Positions 25,185 to 34,153 of a stretch of DNA of 64,000 nucleotides are shown here, piece by piece. This DNA is from Candidatus Tectimicrobiota bacterium. GTDB lineage: Bacteria; JACPUC01. The DNA lies in the NCBI GenBank assembly GCA_016192455.1, contig JACPUC010000029.1, forward strand, positions 175,975-239,974, in the 5' to 3' direction. The position numbers and the translations under genes are program-made. Positions within the stretch are counted from its first letter, which is position 1. The number at the start of each line of letters is the position of its first letter. The notes under the pieces are model-generated. The model saw nothing but the letters and a program-made list of their open reading frames with translations. It did not search any database and had not been told where the DNA came from.

Positions 25185-26597
25185 CTACCGCGCCATGGCG
25201 GTGGACTCCTTCCCCAACGCATGGATACCCTGGACGTTCAGCGCCGCCCATTCCTTGTCACGATCAGCGTGGCAGGAGAGGCAGGCGAACTCGAGGGTAA
25301 TGGCGTTGTTGGCCTGCAATCCATCCGCGGTGAACATCTGCGCCGTGACCTCCGGGTTGATGCGGACCAGATGCGACTGCACGTCGCCCACGTAGTCCTT
25401 CACCTTGATGGCGCTCTTCATTGCCTTCGGCATATGGCAATTCTGACACCTCACCCCGAGGCGCTGCATGGCACTGCCGGTAAAGTCTTGCGCTTGCTGG
25501 CTGTGGCAGCTCTCGCAGGTGCGGGTGATGGAGAAGACCGCCTTCTTGTGCGGGTCGTGACAGGTGACGCACTGCAGCCCCGCGTTCGCGTGCGGGCTCG
25601 CCTGAAACTCGTTGTTCTGCTCCTGGTGGCGGATGAAGCCGCCGCTCGCCGGGATGCTATCCGCCGCGCCGCGGGTATGGCAGCGGCCGCAGAGTGTCGC
25701 ACTGCTGTCCTTCGTGATCGCCGTGGGATCACCACTGGCGGCGTGGCGGCTGCCGGCGCCGTGGCAGTTCTCGCAGGTGATACCGCCGCTCACCCAGGTC
25801 CCTTTGATGCCTGGCCGACCATCCTGGTTGAGGATCTCCGAGAAGCCGGTGGTGTGGCAGGAGCCGCAGTCATACGGTTTCTGCACACCCGGCTCGTAAT
25901 CGCTCCAGGTGTTGTTCTCCAGGTTGTACTGGTTCTTCCCCGGAACGTCGCGGTCCGCCCCGGTGCGGGTGATGATGAACCCATCGAGGCCCATGAAGCG
26001 CGCCTTCCACTTGTAGCCGCCGATAACGTAGGAGATGTCGTCCCAGGTGAAGCCCGCCGGCAGCGGGATGGGGCGATTGCGGGCTTCACGGGCGGGCATC
26101 AGCTTGTAGGGGTGGCCGGAGACGCGCCAGTCGTTCACCTTCTGCTCATGGCAGCGGGCGCAGGCTTCCGCTCCGACGAACCGCGGGAGGTCAGCGGGGA
26201 AGGAGAAGGAGACTTCATTCGACGGCGGGCTGGCTTCCCCGGCTGAAGTGACAGCCGCGATGCTGAAGCGAAAGCCGCCTCCGAGCGTGGGCGGGGGAAC
26301 GTAGGAGAAGCTCGTCCTCTTGCCGACGTCCAACAAGCCCGACGCCGCGCCGCTGAAGTTGAGCTGGTAGGAGGCCACATCCGCTTCGGGAGACGCCTCC
26401 CAGGAAAAGACCACGAAGCCGCCCTCGATCGTCACGGCGAAGTTCGCCGGGGCCGAGGGCGGCGCGGCAAGGAGTGAAGCGGGGAATCCCAGGCCGACGA
26501 GCAAGGCCACCAAGAGGATGACGCGCAGCCTACCCCATGGCATGGTCGAGCGAGCAGGTTGCGGATTCACTGGCCGAATCATCGTCGTTCTCGACAT
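25185..26597 (-). CDS. exported FN3-domain octaheme cytochrome c
   Basis: A 470-residue protein with a signal peptide (hydrophobic core about residues 25-40, ending LLAAPP). A fibronectin-type III domain follows (about residues 48-130; PSAPANFAVTIEGGFVVFSW opening, SYQLNFSG, then AVTSAGEASPPSNEV). Eight CxxCH motifs come after it (CARCH, CGSCH, CENCH, CGRCH, CVTCH, CESCH, CQNCH, CLSCH). FN3 plus multiheme architecture suggests a surface-exposed or periplasmic protein that docks to another protein or polymer. ATG 26597 has GGGAGGAACTGCC upstream; the longer frame is not used. It is on the same strand as the adjacent c554-like and OmcA/MtrC-like genes. Confidence 0.85.
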   Translation of the reverse strand: MSRTTMIRPVNPQPARSTMPWGRLRVILLVALLVGLGFPASLLAAPPSAPANFAVTIEGGFVVFSWEASPEADVASYQLNFSGAASGLLDVGKRTSFSYVPPPTLGGGFRFSIAAVTSAGEASPPSNEVSFSFPADLPRFVGAEACARCHEQKVNDWRVSGHPYKLMPAREARNRPIPLPAGFTWDDISYVIGGYKWKARFMGLDGFIITRTGADRDVPGKNQYNLENNTWSDYEPGVQKPYDCGSCHTTGFSEILNQDGRPGIKGTWVSGGITCENCHGAGSRHAASGDPTAITKDSSATLCGRCHTRGAADSIPASGGFIRHQEQNNEFQASPHANAGLQCVTCHDPHKKAVFSITRTCESCHSQQAQDFTGSAMQRLGVRCQNCHMPKAMKSAIKVKDYVGDVQSHLVRINPEVTAQMFTADGLQANNAITLEFACLSCHADRDKEWAALNVQGIHALGKESTAMAR

Positions 26598-26835
26598 GGC
26601 AGTTCCTCCCTGCTTGGAATTGCCCCCCGCCTTGCTCTGCTGTGATTCTCCTCGCACCTCCCTTCCGAGGCGGGCTTGTTTGCCCCCACACCTGCGCACG
26701 ATCGTCAGAGCCGAGCCGTTGCGGCGCCAACGTCGTGGCGCCAGCCTTCCAGGAGCCACCAGAATCGCCGCCGGGCGGGGTTGGCAAGCTCTGGCAGCCC
26801 TGCATCAGCGTCAACCTTTCAGGCTCGGTCCAAGC

Positions 26836-27429
26836 TCACTGCTTCTCTTTCCAATGCTTGATTTGCGCTTTGCGCTCGGCGAACTTGAACTCTTTGTAGA
26901 AAGGGCTGTCGCTATTATGGCACTGCTTGCACTGCTCTTCCGTCGGCGGCATGATCATGCCGGCCTCCACCGCCTTCGCCCGCATCCCCTTCGCATCTTC
27001 CTGCCATTTCTTCTTGCTCATGATGGTGGTTTTGCGATACTCGCTGCCCGGCCCATGGCAGGCTTCGCACTGCACGTTCAAGAGATCGGCCTTGGCCTCG
27101 GCTGGCTTTCCCCAGCCGGTGGTATGGCACTTCAGGCATTTCTCGTCTTTCGTGTAGTCCTTCTGCGGATCAACCTTCGCGGCCTTCTTGGCCTCCACGG
27201 CAACGCCGGGCTTCAGGAGCTCCATGACCTTGGCGTGCTTTGACTTTTCCCAGATGGGGTACTCTTCGCCCCCCAGATTCGCGCGCGAGTGGCAGCGCTT
27301 GCACTTCTCAACCCCAGCGTACTCGGGGCTCTTTGCGTTGGCGCTGCTGACCAGCACCAGAGCCAGGAAAACGAAGCCAGCGGCCACCACGCAGAGACTC
27401 CCGAGCCTAGCACCCACTCTACTCCTCAT
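26836..27429 (-). CDS. cytochrome c554-like tetraheme protein
   Basis: A 197-residue exported protein. It has a signal peptide ending SSANA and four CxxCH motifs (CKRCH, CLKCH, CEACH, CKQCH). It also has the family phrases AGVEKCKRCH, HTTGWGKP and CHGPGSEY, shared with the cytochrome c554/c-prime family of small tetraheme carriers. A periplasmic shuttle between inner-membrane quinol oxidases and the outer-membrane conduit is the likely role. The start is ATG 27429 with GGGGAGGTGCACG upstream. It lies between the OmcA/MtrC-like gene and the FN3-octaheme gene, all on the minus strand. Confidence 0.88.
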   Translation of the reverse strand: MRSRVGARLGSLCVVAAGFVFLALVLVSSANAKSPEYAGVEKCKRCHSRANLGGEEYPIWEKSKHAKVMELLKPGVAVEAKKAAKVDPQKDYTKDEKCLKCHTTGWGKPAEAKADLLNVQCEACHGPGSEYRKTTIMSKKKWQEDAKGMRAKAVEAGMIMPPTEEQCKQCHNSDSPFYKEFKFAERKAQIKHWKEKQ

Positions 27430-27915
27430 CGTGCACCTCCCCTCATCCAGTCTTCGAGTCACAATCTCCAGCGGCAACCAGTCTACCAGAAAATCTCGCA
27501 GAAAAGGGGCCCCTTCGTGGAGCGCCAGGCAGCCCACCCTCTCCGTCTGGTTGTCACCTTGCGCCTCCCGCCGTGGCTCCCTCTCGGCGTGCAAGCCTGG
27601 AGCCCCCTCGGGAGGCCGGTTTCGACGCCTCGCCTTTCTCCCCTCCGCAAGCAGCGCTCCTCTGCCGCTCGCCGTGGGATGATGGCCTGGCGCGCGGCCC
27701 TCACGTGCAGAAACGACCCGTCACACCTCTCCCTCCGACCGAGCCCGAACGTCAGCCGGTCGCCGCTTCTCATCCGGGTCCTGGCTGGCTATTGCTCCAG
27801 GCAACCTGTGGCGTTTGAGCGCGGGGCGTCGACAGCCGTCCACGCCGCGCGCCACCCCGGGTACCGCGACCCGAGGTGGCGCGCGCTTCAGCACAAAGGC
27901 TACAGGACCTTCCCG
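27430..27915. other. intergenic region downstream of the OmcA/MtrC-like gene
   Basis: A 486-base gap between two minus-strand cytochrome genes. It contains a strong hairpin just after the decaheme gene (annotated separately) and otherwise GC-rich sequence with no protein-like frame. The c554 promoter should be in its lower-coordinate part. Confidence 0.4.
27847..27884 (-). terminator. strong hairpin after the OmcA/MtrC-like gene
   Basis: A 16-bp stem with one mismatch (GCGCGCCACCCCGGGT at 27847-27862 and ACCCGAGGTGGCGCGC at 27869-27884) closes a 6-base loop. It starts about 30 bases past the stop of the decaheme gene. No T-run follows on the minus strand, so it would be a non-canonical or Rho-assisted terminator or an mRNA 3' stabiliser. 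Confidence 0.6.
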
Positions 27916-30249
27916 CTACTGGTCGGCCGTCATGGTCTCTACATGCGCCGCAACGCTCGTCGAGTCATGGCACGAGGTGCAGGCCCGGCGAGACGGCTCC
28001 GTGTAGGCCAAGCTGGCGCCGTGGCAGGCCGTGCAGTTGCGCACGCCGCCCGGCATCCACGGGAACTCCACCTTCGAGAAGTCGTGCACGCTGTCCCCGA
28101 AGCCGATGATGATGGGTGGATCGTTGACTTCGGCGCCGTAGTGGATGCGATGGATCATGCGGCGGAAGTCCGTCGTTTCCCCAGGAGTCGCCTTCTCCGG
28201 ATCGGCGTTGATGCGGTCCTCCGCGCCCCCGGTATGGCACATGACGCAGACGTTCGTCGTCTTGCGCAGGCGGCCGTGCAGCGCCAGGTCGCCATGGCAG
28301 CGGTTGCAGTTGTCGGTATTGACGGCGGCACGCGCCACCAGCGGCCCCGGCGTGCCGAAGCGCACATCCTGGGTGACGGGATCAGCCTCGCGTTCACCCG
28401 TGTCGCCGATGTTCACCTGGGCGTAGAAGGCGACGGTGTACGTGCCAGGCTCCAGCGGCTGGCCGGTCCTCTCGCCGGCACGCGGGCCAAACGCCAGCGA
28501 GTCGTTATTCGGCGGCAGATAGGTCGCCGGGATGGCCGGGAAGGCGTAGGTGAGCGCTCCGTCGGCGCCGCTCACCACCGTGGCGAGGTCAAACTGGTGC
28601 TCGGCGATCACCCGCTGGTAGTTGCCCGTGGGGCCGGAGAACATGCCGCGCAGGGCGCGCAACGAGGCCGGAGCAATGTCCGCCCCGCTGTTGTCCTTGA
28701 TCGTGAAGGTGACCGTGGGCCGGTCGCCGACCTGGAAGACACCCTCCGCGCCACTGCCGCCGCCCACGGCGAGGAGCTCGACATTGACTCCCGCGAAGAG
28801 CGCCGGGTTCTTTTGTGGCGGCAGGTGGACCGCGGCGATGGCCGCCAGGCCGCCGGTGTCGGGCGGATGGCAGGTGGCGCAGGCGCTGTCGTTCGCCTGG
28901 GGTCCGCCCGGATGGTTCTCGCCGCTGGCGAAGTTCACATCATCGTGGCAGGCGCCGCAGGCCTTGCGGCTGGGGTTCTCCTTCCACTCATTGCCGGCGT
29001 GACAGACCTCGCAGTTGCGCACCCCCCCCGGCATGTACGGGAACTCCACGTTCGAGAAGTCGTGCACGCTGTCCCCGAAGCCGATGATCTGGAGGGGCTT
29101 CTCGTGGAGCTCGGCGCCGTAATGAATCTTGTGGATCATCGACTTGAACTCGATCGTGCGCCCTGGCGTTTGCTTCGCGGGGTCGGTGTTGATGCGGTCC
29201 TCGGCGCCGGCGGCGTGGCAGAGGACGCAGAGCCGCACGCTCTTGCGCAGGCCGCCGTGGAGCTGCAGGTCGTTATGACAGCGGTTGCAGTTCTCCTGGG
29301 CGATCACCCGGCGCGGCTGCAGCTCGGTGGCGCCGCCGAAGAGCACGTCCACCACCGCATTCCCGGCCTCGCGCACCACCTCCCCCTTGATCGTCTGCTG
29401 GGCGCCGCCGTACATGCCGATGCTGTACGTGCCGGGCAGCAGGGCCTCGCCGGTGAGCTCGCCATTCTCCGGGCCCAGAGCCGTGGAGTCGTTGAGGGGC
29501 GCCAGGTAGGTCGCCGGGATGGCGTTCGTGAACGTGTACGTCCACGAGCCATCAGCGTTCTGCGTGGACCCCTGTCTGACAGTATTCTCCACCGCCAGGA
29601 CGCGCTGGTAGTTCGAGGCGGGGCCGGACATCAGGAGGTTCAGGGACGACAGCGAGGTGACCGGGACGGCCTGACCCGCGTTGTTCTTCACCGTGTAGGT
29701 CACCGCGGGCCGATCGCCGACCTGGAAGGTCCCGTCGCTGCCGCTCGCCCCCCCTACATTGGTGATCTCGACGTTCACCCCTGGGAAGAGCACCGCGTCA
29801 AGCTGCGGTGGAAGGTGCACGGTGGCCACGGCGAACTCATGGTTCGGCCCGTGGCAGACGCGGCAGGCTTCGGTTTGCGGCGAAAAGGCGCCGTAGTAGA
29901 TGCCGAAGTTGCCCGTGAACTCGAACCTCCCGGCGGGGAGAACGAAGGCGAAATCAGCCCAGTAGTGATCCGGCTGCCCTGCCACGGTGATGTTGTTGAT
30001 CCGGATGCCGCCAGGAATGAACTCGAACGTCGCTTCGCTGAAGTCCTGGGCGAGCACGCCCGCAGGAACAGCAGCGACGAGCAGCGCCGCCAGGCAGAGG
30101 CAGGCGAGACCTCCTTGCAGGGCACGCTGCCCGCGGCTCCGCGTGGTGAACACTCCCCGGATGCGCGCCGACAATTGCGGCCACGCCCCGGCGCCCCTCG
30201 GCTCCTGCGCATTCCCTAGAGATCGCATCGGCAAGCCCTTCTCTGGCAT
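27916..30249 (-). CDS. OmcA/MtrC-family decaheme c-type cytochrome
   Basis: A 777-residue protein with ten CxxCH motifs arranged as two homologous pentaheme halves. Each half has a VHLPPQ...GVNVE beta domain with VGDRPxVT, then CNRCH, CVLCH/CVMCH, CEVCH/CTACH and CGACH/CTSCH, with nearly identical linkers (INxDP, IHxIHYGAE, GFGDSVHDFS). This double module is the OmcA/MtrC architecture, which places the terminal reductase at the outer face of the outer membrane. The signal region ends VLAQ, with no clear lipobox, unlike Shewanella MtrC. It ends soon after heme 10. ATG 30249 is used; ATG 30228 has an equally good ribosome site. Confidence 0.9.
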   Translation of the reverse strand: MPEKGLPMRSLGNAQEPRGAGAWPQLSARIRGVFTTRSRGQRALQGGLACLCLAALLVAAVPAGVLAQDFSEATFEFIPGGIRINNITVAGQPDHYWADFAFVLPAGRFEFTGNFGIYYGAFSPQTEACRVCHGPNHEFAVATVHLPPQLDAVLFPGVNVEITNVGGASGSDGTFQVGDRPAVTYTVKNNAGQAVPVTSLSSLNLLMSGPASNYQRVLAVENTVRQGSTQNADGSWTYTFTNAIPATYLAPLNDSTALGPENGELTGEALLPGTYSIGMYGGAQQTIKGEVVREAGNAVVDVLFGGATELQPRRVIAQENCNRCHNDLQLHGGLRKSVRLCVLCHAAGAEDRINTDPAKQTPGRTIEFKSMIHKIHYGAELHEKPLQIIGFGDSVHDFSNVEFPYMPGGVRNCEVCHAGNEWKENPSRKACGACHDDVNFASGENHPGGPQANDSACATCHPPDTGGLAAIAAVHLPPQKNPALFAGVNVELLAVGGGSGAEGVFQVGDRPTVTFTIKDNSGADIAPASLRALRGMFSGPTGNYQRVIAEHQFDLATVVSGADGALTYAFPAIPATYLPPNNDSLAFGPRAGERTGQPLEPGTYTVAFYAQVNIGDTGEREADPVTQDVRFGTPGPLVARAAVNTDNCNRCHGDLALHGRLRKTTNVCVMCHTGGAEDRINADPEKATPGETTDFRRMIHRIHYGAEVNDPPIIIGFGDSVHDFSKVEFPWMPGGVRNCTACHGASLAYTEPSRRACTSCHDSTSVAAHVETMTADQ

Positions 30250-31296
30250 CTTGGCCCCTGCGTTGACAACGCACAAACGCCCCTCTCTCCTTGCCCCCCG
30301 GGGAGAATGGAGCGCTACGCTGTCAGACCCAACCCTCTCGCGCGACGCATTCCCCTCCCTATTCAGACAGGCGTGCCCGGCGACCACGCATCACCTCTGA
30401 CTCCAGGGGTGATCTCCTCAGCCGCGCCCACCTGAAACTGCCACACGTGCCGGACTGGTGCGAACGCTGCGCAACTCACCCATGGGGGAACTCGGTCCCG
30501 GCGCCGACAAGCCACACCCCTGGAGTGACCACGGCGCCGCCGCTCTCCCCCCGTCCCTTCCCCGGACAGGCTGGTCCACCAATTCGCCAGGTTTGCAAAC
30601 TGAGGGTAATATACGCCCCCTGTTGAGAGGAGAAACATGACGCGGGTCATGTTCTACGCAAAAAAGTTTACTCTGTGCGAGGCTTTGCTTGGCAGACCAG
30701 GTACCGTTCCGAGACGGAATTCGCCTCGGCGCCCGCCCACACACCGTTGGGCGGAGCCCATGGCGGAAGCCGAGGCTGCAAGTGCGCCGCAACCTCGCCG
30801 CCGGCCGGCTTCAAGCTGGTGGAGCGCGGCGCAAGGAGATGGGGAGGGCTCGCCGTCCGTGCGCCGCGGAGGGTCTGAGGAGATGCCTGATACGCCTCGG
30901 AAGTCAATGGGAAAGAGCCGCGAGCGCCCTCCTGGCAACTTTCTCTCCAGGCGACCATACTTCATGGTAGCCTGGCGCCGTGGCAGAGGAGACGGGCGAC
31001 AGGAGTTGGATGGGCTTGGGTCAGCCGCGCCAGGGGGTGCCGGGAAGGCGGCCGCGCGCCGCTCCTCGCCAGCGGTGCGGCGCCGGCGTGGAGGCGGCGC
31101 GATCCGGCAAGCGGAAAAGATTGCGCCCGGCACGGACTCGGCGCTGCCGCGGCGACCTCGCGGTGTCTGGTCACCAGGGAGGGCTGCGGGGTGGCGACGG
31201 CGGCGAGCTTGCGGCAGCTAGCGCAGCCGAGCCTGCACTCCTCTGTCTGGGGGTTCAAAGCCTGCGCTCCAGGTGGTAGAGGTGTGACGCTCCGGC
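30250..31296. other. 1-kb intergenic region
   Basis: This region separates the divergent OmcA/MtrC-like gene (minus) and rhomboid gene (plus). The part 30590-30700 is distinctly AT-richer, includes a 20-base palindrome and probably holds promoters. The remainder is GC-rich with long but unprotein-like open frames on both strands. Confidence 0.45.
30634..30653. promoter_or_regulatory. 20-base inverted repeat, possible operator
   Basis: AACATGAC and GTCATGTT are perfect 8-base inverted arms separated by GCGG. The site sits in the AT-richest part of the intergenic region, about 385 bases upstream of the OmcA/MtrC-like start. Dimeric regulators commonly bind such sites. It does not match the classic Fnr/Crp consensus. 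A start codon inside it, preceded by GAGAGGAG, may be fortuitous. Confidence 0.4.
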
Positions 31297-31977
31297 ATGA
31301 TCCCGCTCAAAGGAAGTGTTCGAATCAAGCGCTACCCCTGGGTGACGGTGGCGATCCTCACCCTCAACGTGGCGGTGTACGTCTACGGGCTCTTCCTTGA
31401 CCCGCAGGCCCAAAGCATCCTCTTCCTGCGCGCCGGCGCCATTCCCCTCGAGCTCACCCAGAATCGGGATTTCGGCCCGTTCGCCAACCTCGTGCCGGTC
31501 CCTTTCACGATCTTCACCTCTCTGTTCCTTCACGCGGGGTTCATGCATGTCGCCGGCAACATGCTCTACCTCTGGATCTTCGCCCAGGCCATCGAAGATG
31601 CCATGGGCCGGGTTCGGTTCTTCTTCTTCTACCTGGTGAGCGGCGTCCTCGCCACCTCCCTGCACGTGCTCATGAACCCCTCCTCGCAGGTGCCGATCGT
31701 GGGCGCCAGCGGCGCCATCGCCGGCATCCTGGGCGCCTACATGATGCTCTACCCGTCCGCCCGCGTCCGCACCCTGATTTTCTTCTTCATCTTCATCCGC
31801 GTCATTGAGCTTCCCGCCGCCGTCATGCTCGGCTACTGGTTCCTCCTGCAGCTTCTGGGACTGAGCTCCGGAGGAGGCGTGGCCTGGTACGCCCACATCG
31901 GCGGCTTCGTCGCCGGCCTCATTCTGGTGCGCGTCTTCCTGCCGGTGCAACGCCCCAGCCGCGGCTGGTTTGGCTGA
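31297..31977 (+). CDS. rhomboid family intramembrane serine protease
   Basis: A 226-residue six-helix membrane protein. The catalytic Ser is S138 in GASGAIAG and the catalytic His is H200 in AHIGGF; HVAGNMLYLW (H84, N88) provides the oxyanion-side residues. It has the N-terminal PWVTVAILTLNVAVY opening common to bacterial rhomboids. Rhomboids cleave transmembrane substrates within the membrane; the substrate here is unknown. The gene stands alone on the plus strand, about 60 bases from the end of the convergent matrixin gene. Confidence 0.93.
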   Translation: MIPLKGSVRIKRYPWVTVAILTLNVAVYVYGLFLDPQAQSILFLRAGAIPLELTQNRDFGPFANLVPVPFTIFTSLFLHAGFMHVAGNMLYLWIFAQAIEDAMGRVRFFFFYLVSGVLATSLHVLMNPSSQVPIVGASGAIAGILGAYMMLYPSARVRTLIFFFIFIRVIELPAAVMLGYWFLLQLLGLSSGGGVAWYAHIGGFVAGLILVRVFLPVQRPSRGWFG

Positions 31978-32038
31978 GAGGAGCTTCGCCCCCGGCCAGC
32001 AAGGAGAGCCTCCGCGCGAGTGTTTCCAGGCGGGTGAG

Positions 32039-33913
32039 TTAGCGAACCGAGAAGGAGGCGCTGGCGATCTCCCCGAGCACGCCCTCGGTGAGGGGATTGG
32101 CGCCCGTGCGGGTGAAGGCAGCGAAGAACTGGTAGGAGCCCCGGGGTTCGGCGCCGCTGAACTGGAAGGAGAAGAGCCGCTCGCTGCCGCTGCTGACGAG
32201 CAGCGCCCGCCGCAACGGCGAGGGGCTGGGGCCGATGGACTCTCCCAGGAAGAGGAGGGCGTTGTTCGGCAGCAGCACGGCGAGGTAGAGGTCCGCCGCC
32301 TCCGGCGAGCCGGGGCTGGTTCGGCCGGTGACCTGCAGCGTGGCGCCGGAGGTGAACGAGGGTTGGTTCAGCTCGAGGGCGATTTCGGGAGGCGCTGCAG
32401 GCGCCGGGGCGGGCGGCTCGGTCGGATTATCGAACTCCGGCGCGCCGCTCACCTCCAGGGCATTGACAGCGACTGCCACATCCGCGCCGTTGGAGGCAAT
32501 GACGTTACGACCCCCCGGCGGCATGGCGGCGGGGAATCGCACAGTCACCGCCACCCCGCCCCCGAACTGATTGAAGAAGGAGGCGAACCCCTGTGTCTCG
32601 TTCGGCGCGGGGGAGACGGCGATGCCGGGGTCGCTGGTGCTGACCCTCGTGCCGCCGCTGATGCCGGGCCCCATGACGCTGAGGATGAGCTCGCTGCCCG
32701 GCTCCACCGGCACCACGCTCGCCGAGCGGATCGAGGTGCGGATGCTCGTGCCGCTGCGGACAATCGTGATGACCCCAAGCTGCCCGATGTTCAAGCCGGG
32801 CGCGCGCCCCACCTCGACCTCGAGGTTGACGGTCTGCGTCTGCCGGGCCTGGACGCTGATGGGAGTCGGCGCCTCGGCTCCCCCCAGGAAGAGGGTGGGG
32901 AACTCGCTCGTCGTCGCCCCGAAGCTGGCGAACTCGGTGAAGAAGTTGAGGAAGTTCTCGCTCGTCACCGGCCCATCGAGCGGCTCGACGAACAGCGTAT
33001 AGCTCCCCGGGAAGAGCGCCTGCAGGGTGAAGTTGCCGTCCGGCAGCGACAAGGCGTTGGTGAGTGAGCGCCCGAACGCGTCCACCGCCACCACGTTGGC
33101 CCCAAAGACGGCCTCGCCCGCGCGGCTCGTGATGCGCCCCGTGATGCCGCCGCGGCGCGGCGCGATATTCGCCGCCCCGGTCCCCGGGTAGAGGGTGGAG
33201 ACCGCGAAGACATCGTCGAAATCGAGGCTGCGCAGGTAGACCGAGCCCTCCGGCGTGAAGGGGAGCATGGTGGCTGTCAACAGGGTGGTGTGGTCGAGAC
33301 CCAGGAGGTGACCGATCTCATGGGTGGCGACGCTTTGCAGATCGTTGGCGCCCGCCGAACCCAGGGTGGAGAAGAGCTGCGTGCGGTTGAAGATGATGTC
33401 CCCGTCGAGGATCTCGCCGGGAAAGGCATCGGGAATAAAGCCGCCACCCGGCAGCGCCACATTCCCCCCCTCCGGGGCGGTCACCGTGATCGTCAGGCCG
33501 AGCACGCCAGGGCCAAGATCGTTTTGCGAATCGACCATGCTCACCAGGTTCACTTGATCGAAGGCGGGGCTTTCAAGATCGGTGAAGCCGTCATCGACGA
33601 AGGCGATGGAGGTGGTGGGCACTCCCTGCCAGGCCGCGAAGGCGGCGCGCAGCGCCCCCACCGCATCGCTGCCGGCCTCGACGTTCGGCAGCGCCTCGCG
33701 GGTGCGGCGATTGATGACGAAATGGATCGGCTGGCTGCGCGCTCCCCAGATGCGGTAGACGGGCGTGCCGTCGGTCTGGACCACATCGGGGGAGCGCACG
33801 TAGGCCGGCGCCGCCGCGCTCCACGCCAGGCCCCAGCCCAGAACGAGGAAGAGCATCGCCCCCCAGGCGAGGCGGCGGCTGAGGCGACGGCGCGGGGGGG
33901 GCGAGATGCGCAT
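32039..33913 (-). CDS. exported matrixin-type zinc metalloprotease with C-terminal Ig-like/carboxypeptidase-regulatory-like domains
   Basis: A 624-residue protein. It has a signal/anchor helix (residues about 18-36) and a metzincin catalytic domain with HEIGHLLGLDH at residues 198-208, which supplies three zinc His and the catalytic Glu. A downstream SSEGSV-like region (TLLTATMLPFT) contains the Met-turn. Residues about 240-330 resemble a carboxypeptidase-regulatory-like beta-sandwich (GGITGRITSRAGEAVFGANV), followed by further beta-rich repeats to the C-terminus. It would be secreted or periplasmic. The start is ATG 33913 with GGAGAGGGTGT upstream. No inhibitor or secretion genes adjoin it. 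Confidence 0.87.
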   Translation of the reverse strand: MRISPPPRRRLSRRLAWGAMLFLVLGWGLAWSAAAPAYVRSPDVVQTDGTPVYRIWGARSQPIHFVINRRTREALPNVEAGSDAVGALRAAFAAWQGVPTTSIAFVDDGFTDLESPAFDQVNLVSMVDSQNDLGPGVLGLTITVTAPEGGNVALPGGGFIPDAFPGEILDGDIIFNRTQLFSTLGSAGANDLQSVATHEIGHLLGLDHTTLLTATMLPFTPEGSVYLRSLDFDDVFAVSTLYPGTGAANIAPRRGGITGRITSRAGEAVFGANVVAVDAFGRSLTNALSLPDGNFTLQALFPGSYTLFVEPLDGPVTSENFLNFFTEFASFGATTSEFPTLFLGGAEAPTPISVQARQTQTVNLEVEVGRAPGLNIGQLGVITIVRSGTSIRTSIRSASVVPVEPGSELILSVMGPGISGGTRVSTSDPGIAVSPAPNETQGFASFFNQFGGGVAVTVRFPAAMPPGGRNVIASNGADVAVAVNALEVSGAPEFDNPTEPPAPAPAAPPEIALELNQPSFTSGATLQVTGRTSPGSPEAADLYLAVLLPNNALLFLGESIGPSPSPLRRALLVSSGSERLFSFQFSGAEPRGSYQFFAAFTRTGANPLTEGVLGEIASASFSVR

Positions 33914-34153
33914 ACACCCTCTCCAGAACGGGAGCCGCGGCCTCCAGAGGCTCGCGAACGATGCAGCCGGCAAGGGGAAGCGCCTCGACCGAGCGACCCG
34001 CGCGCCGGCGGTCGGTTCCTGCTTCTCTAGGCTAGGTGGTGGGCAAAGTCAAGGTGCGCGGGAGAAGGAGGCGGCTGTGGCGCCGTCGGTGTCGAGCCTC
34101 GCGCCCCACGCCCAGGGGCGGCTGGCGAGGGCCGGCCCTGGAGCAGGCCGGCC

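Noticed and set aside
27289-30219. Very long plus-strand open frame antisense to the c554-like and OmcA/MtrC-like genes
   Set aside because: Antisense shadow of two genes with fourteen heme motifs between them.
30637-31221. Plus-strand open frame starting after GAGAGGAG
   Set aside because: Good ribosome site but the translated sequence is Arg/Pro/Ser/Ala-rich without any protein-like pattern; kept only as a regulatory observation.
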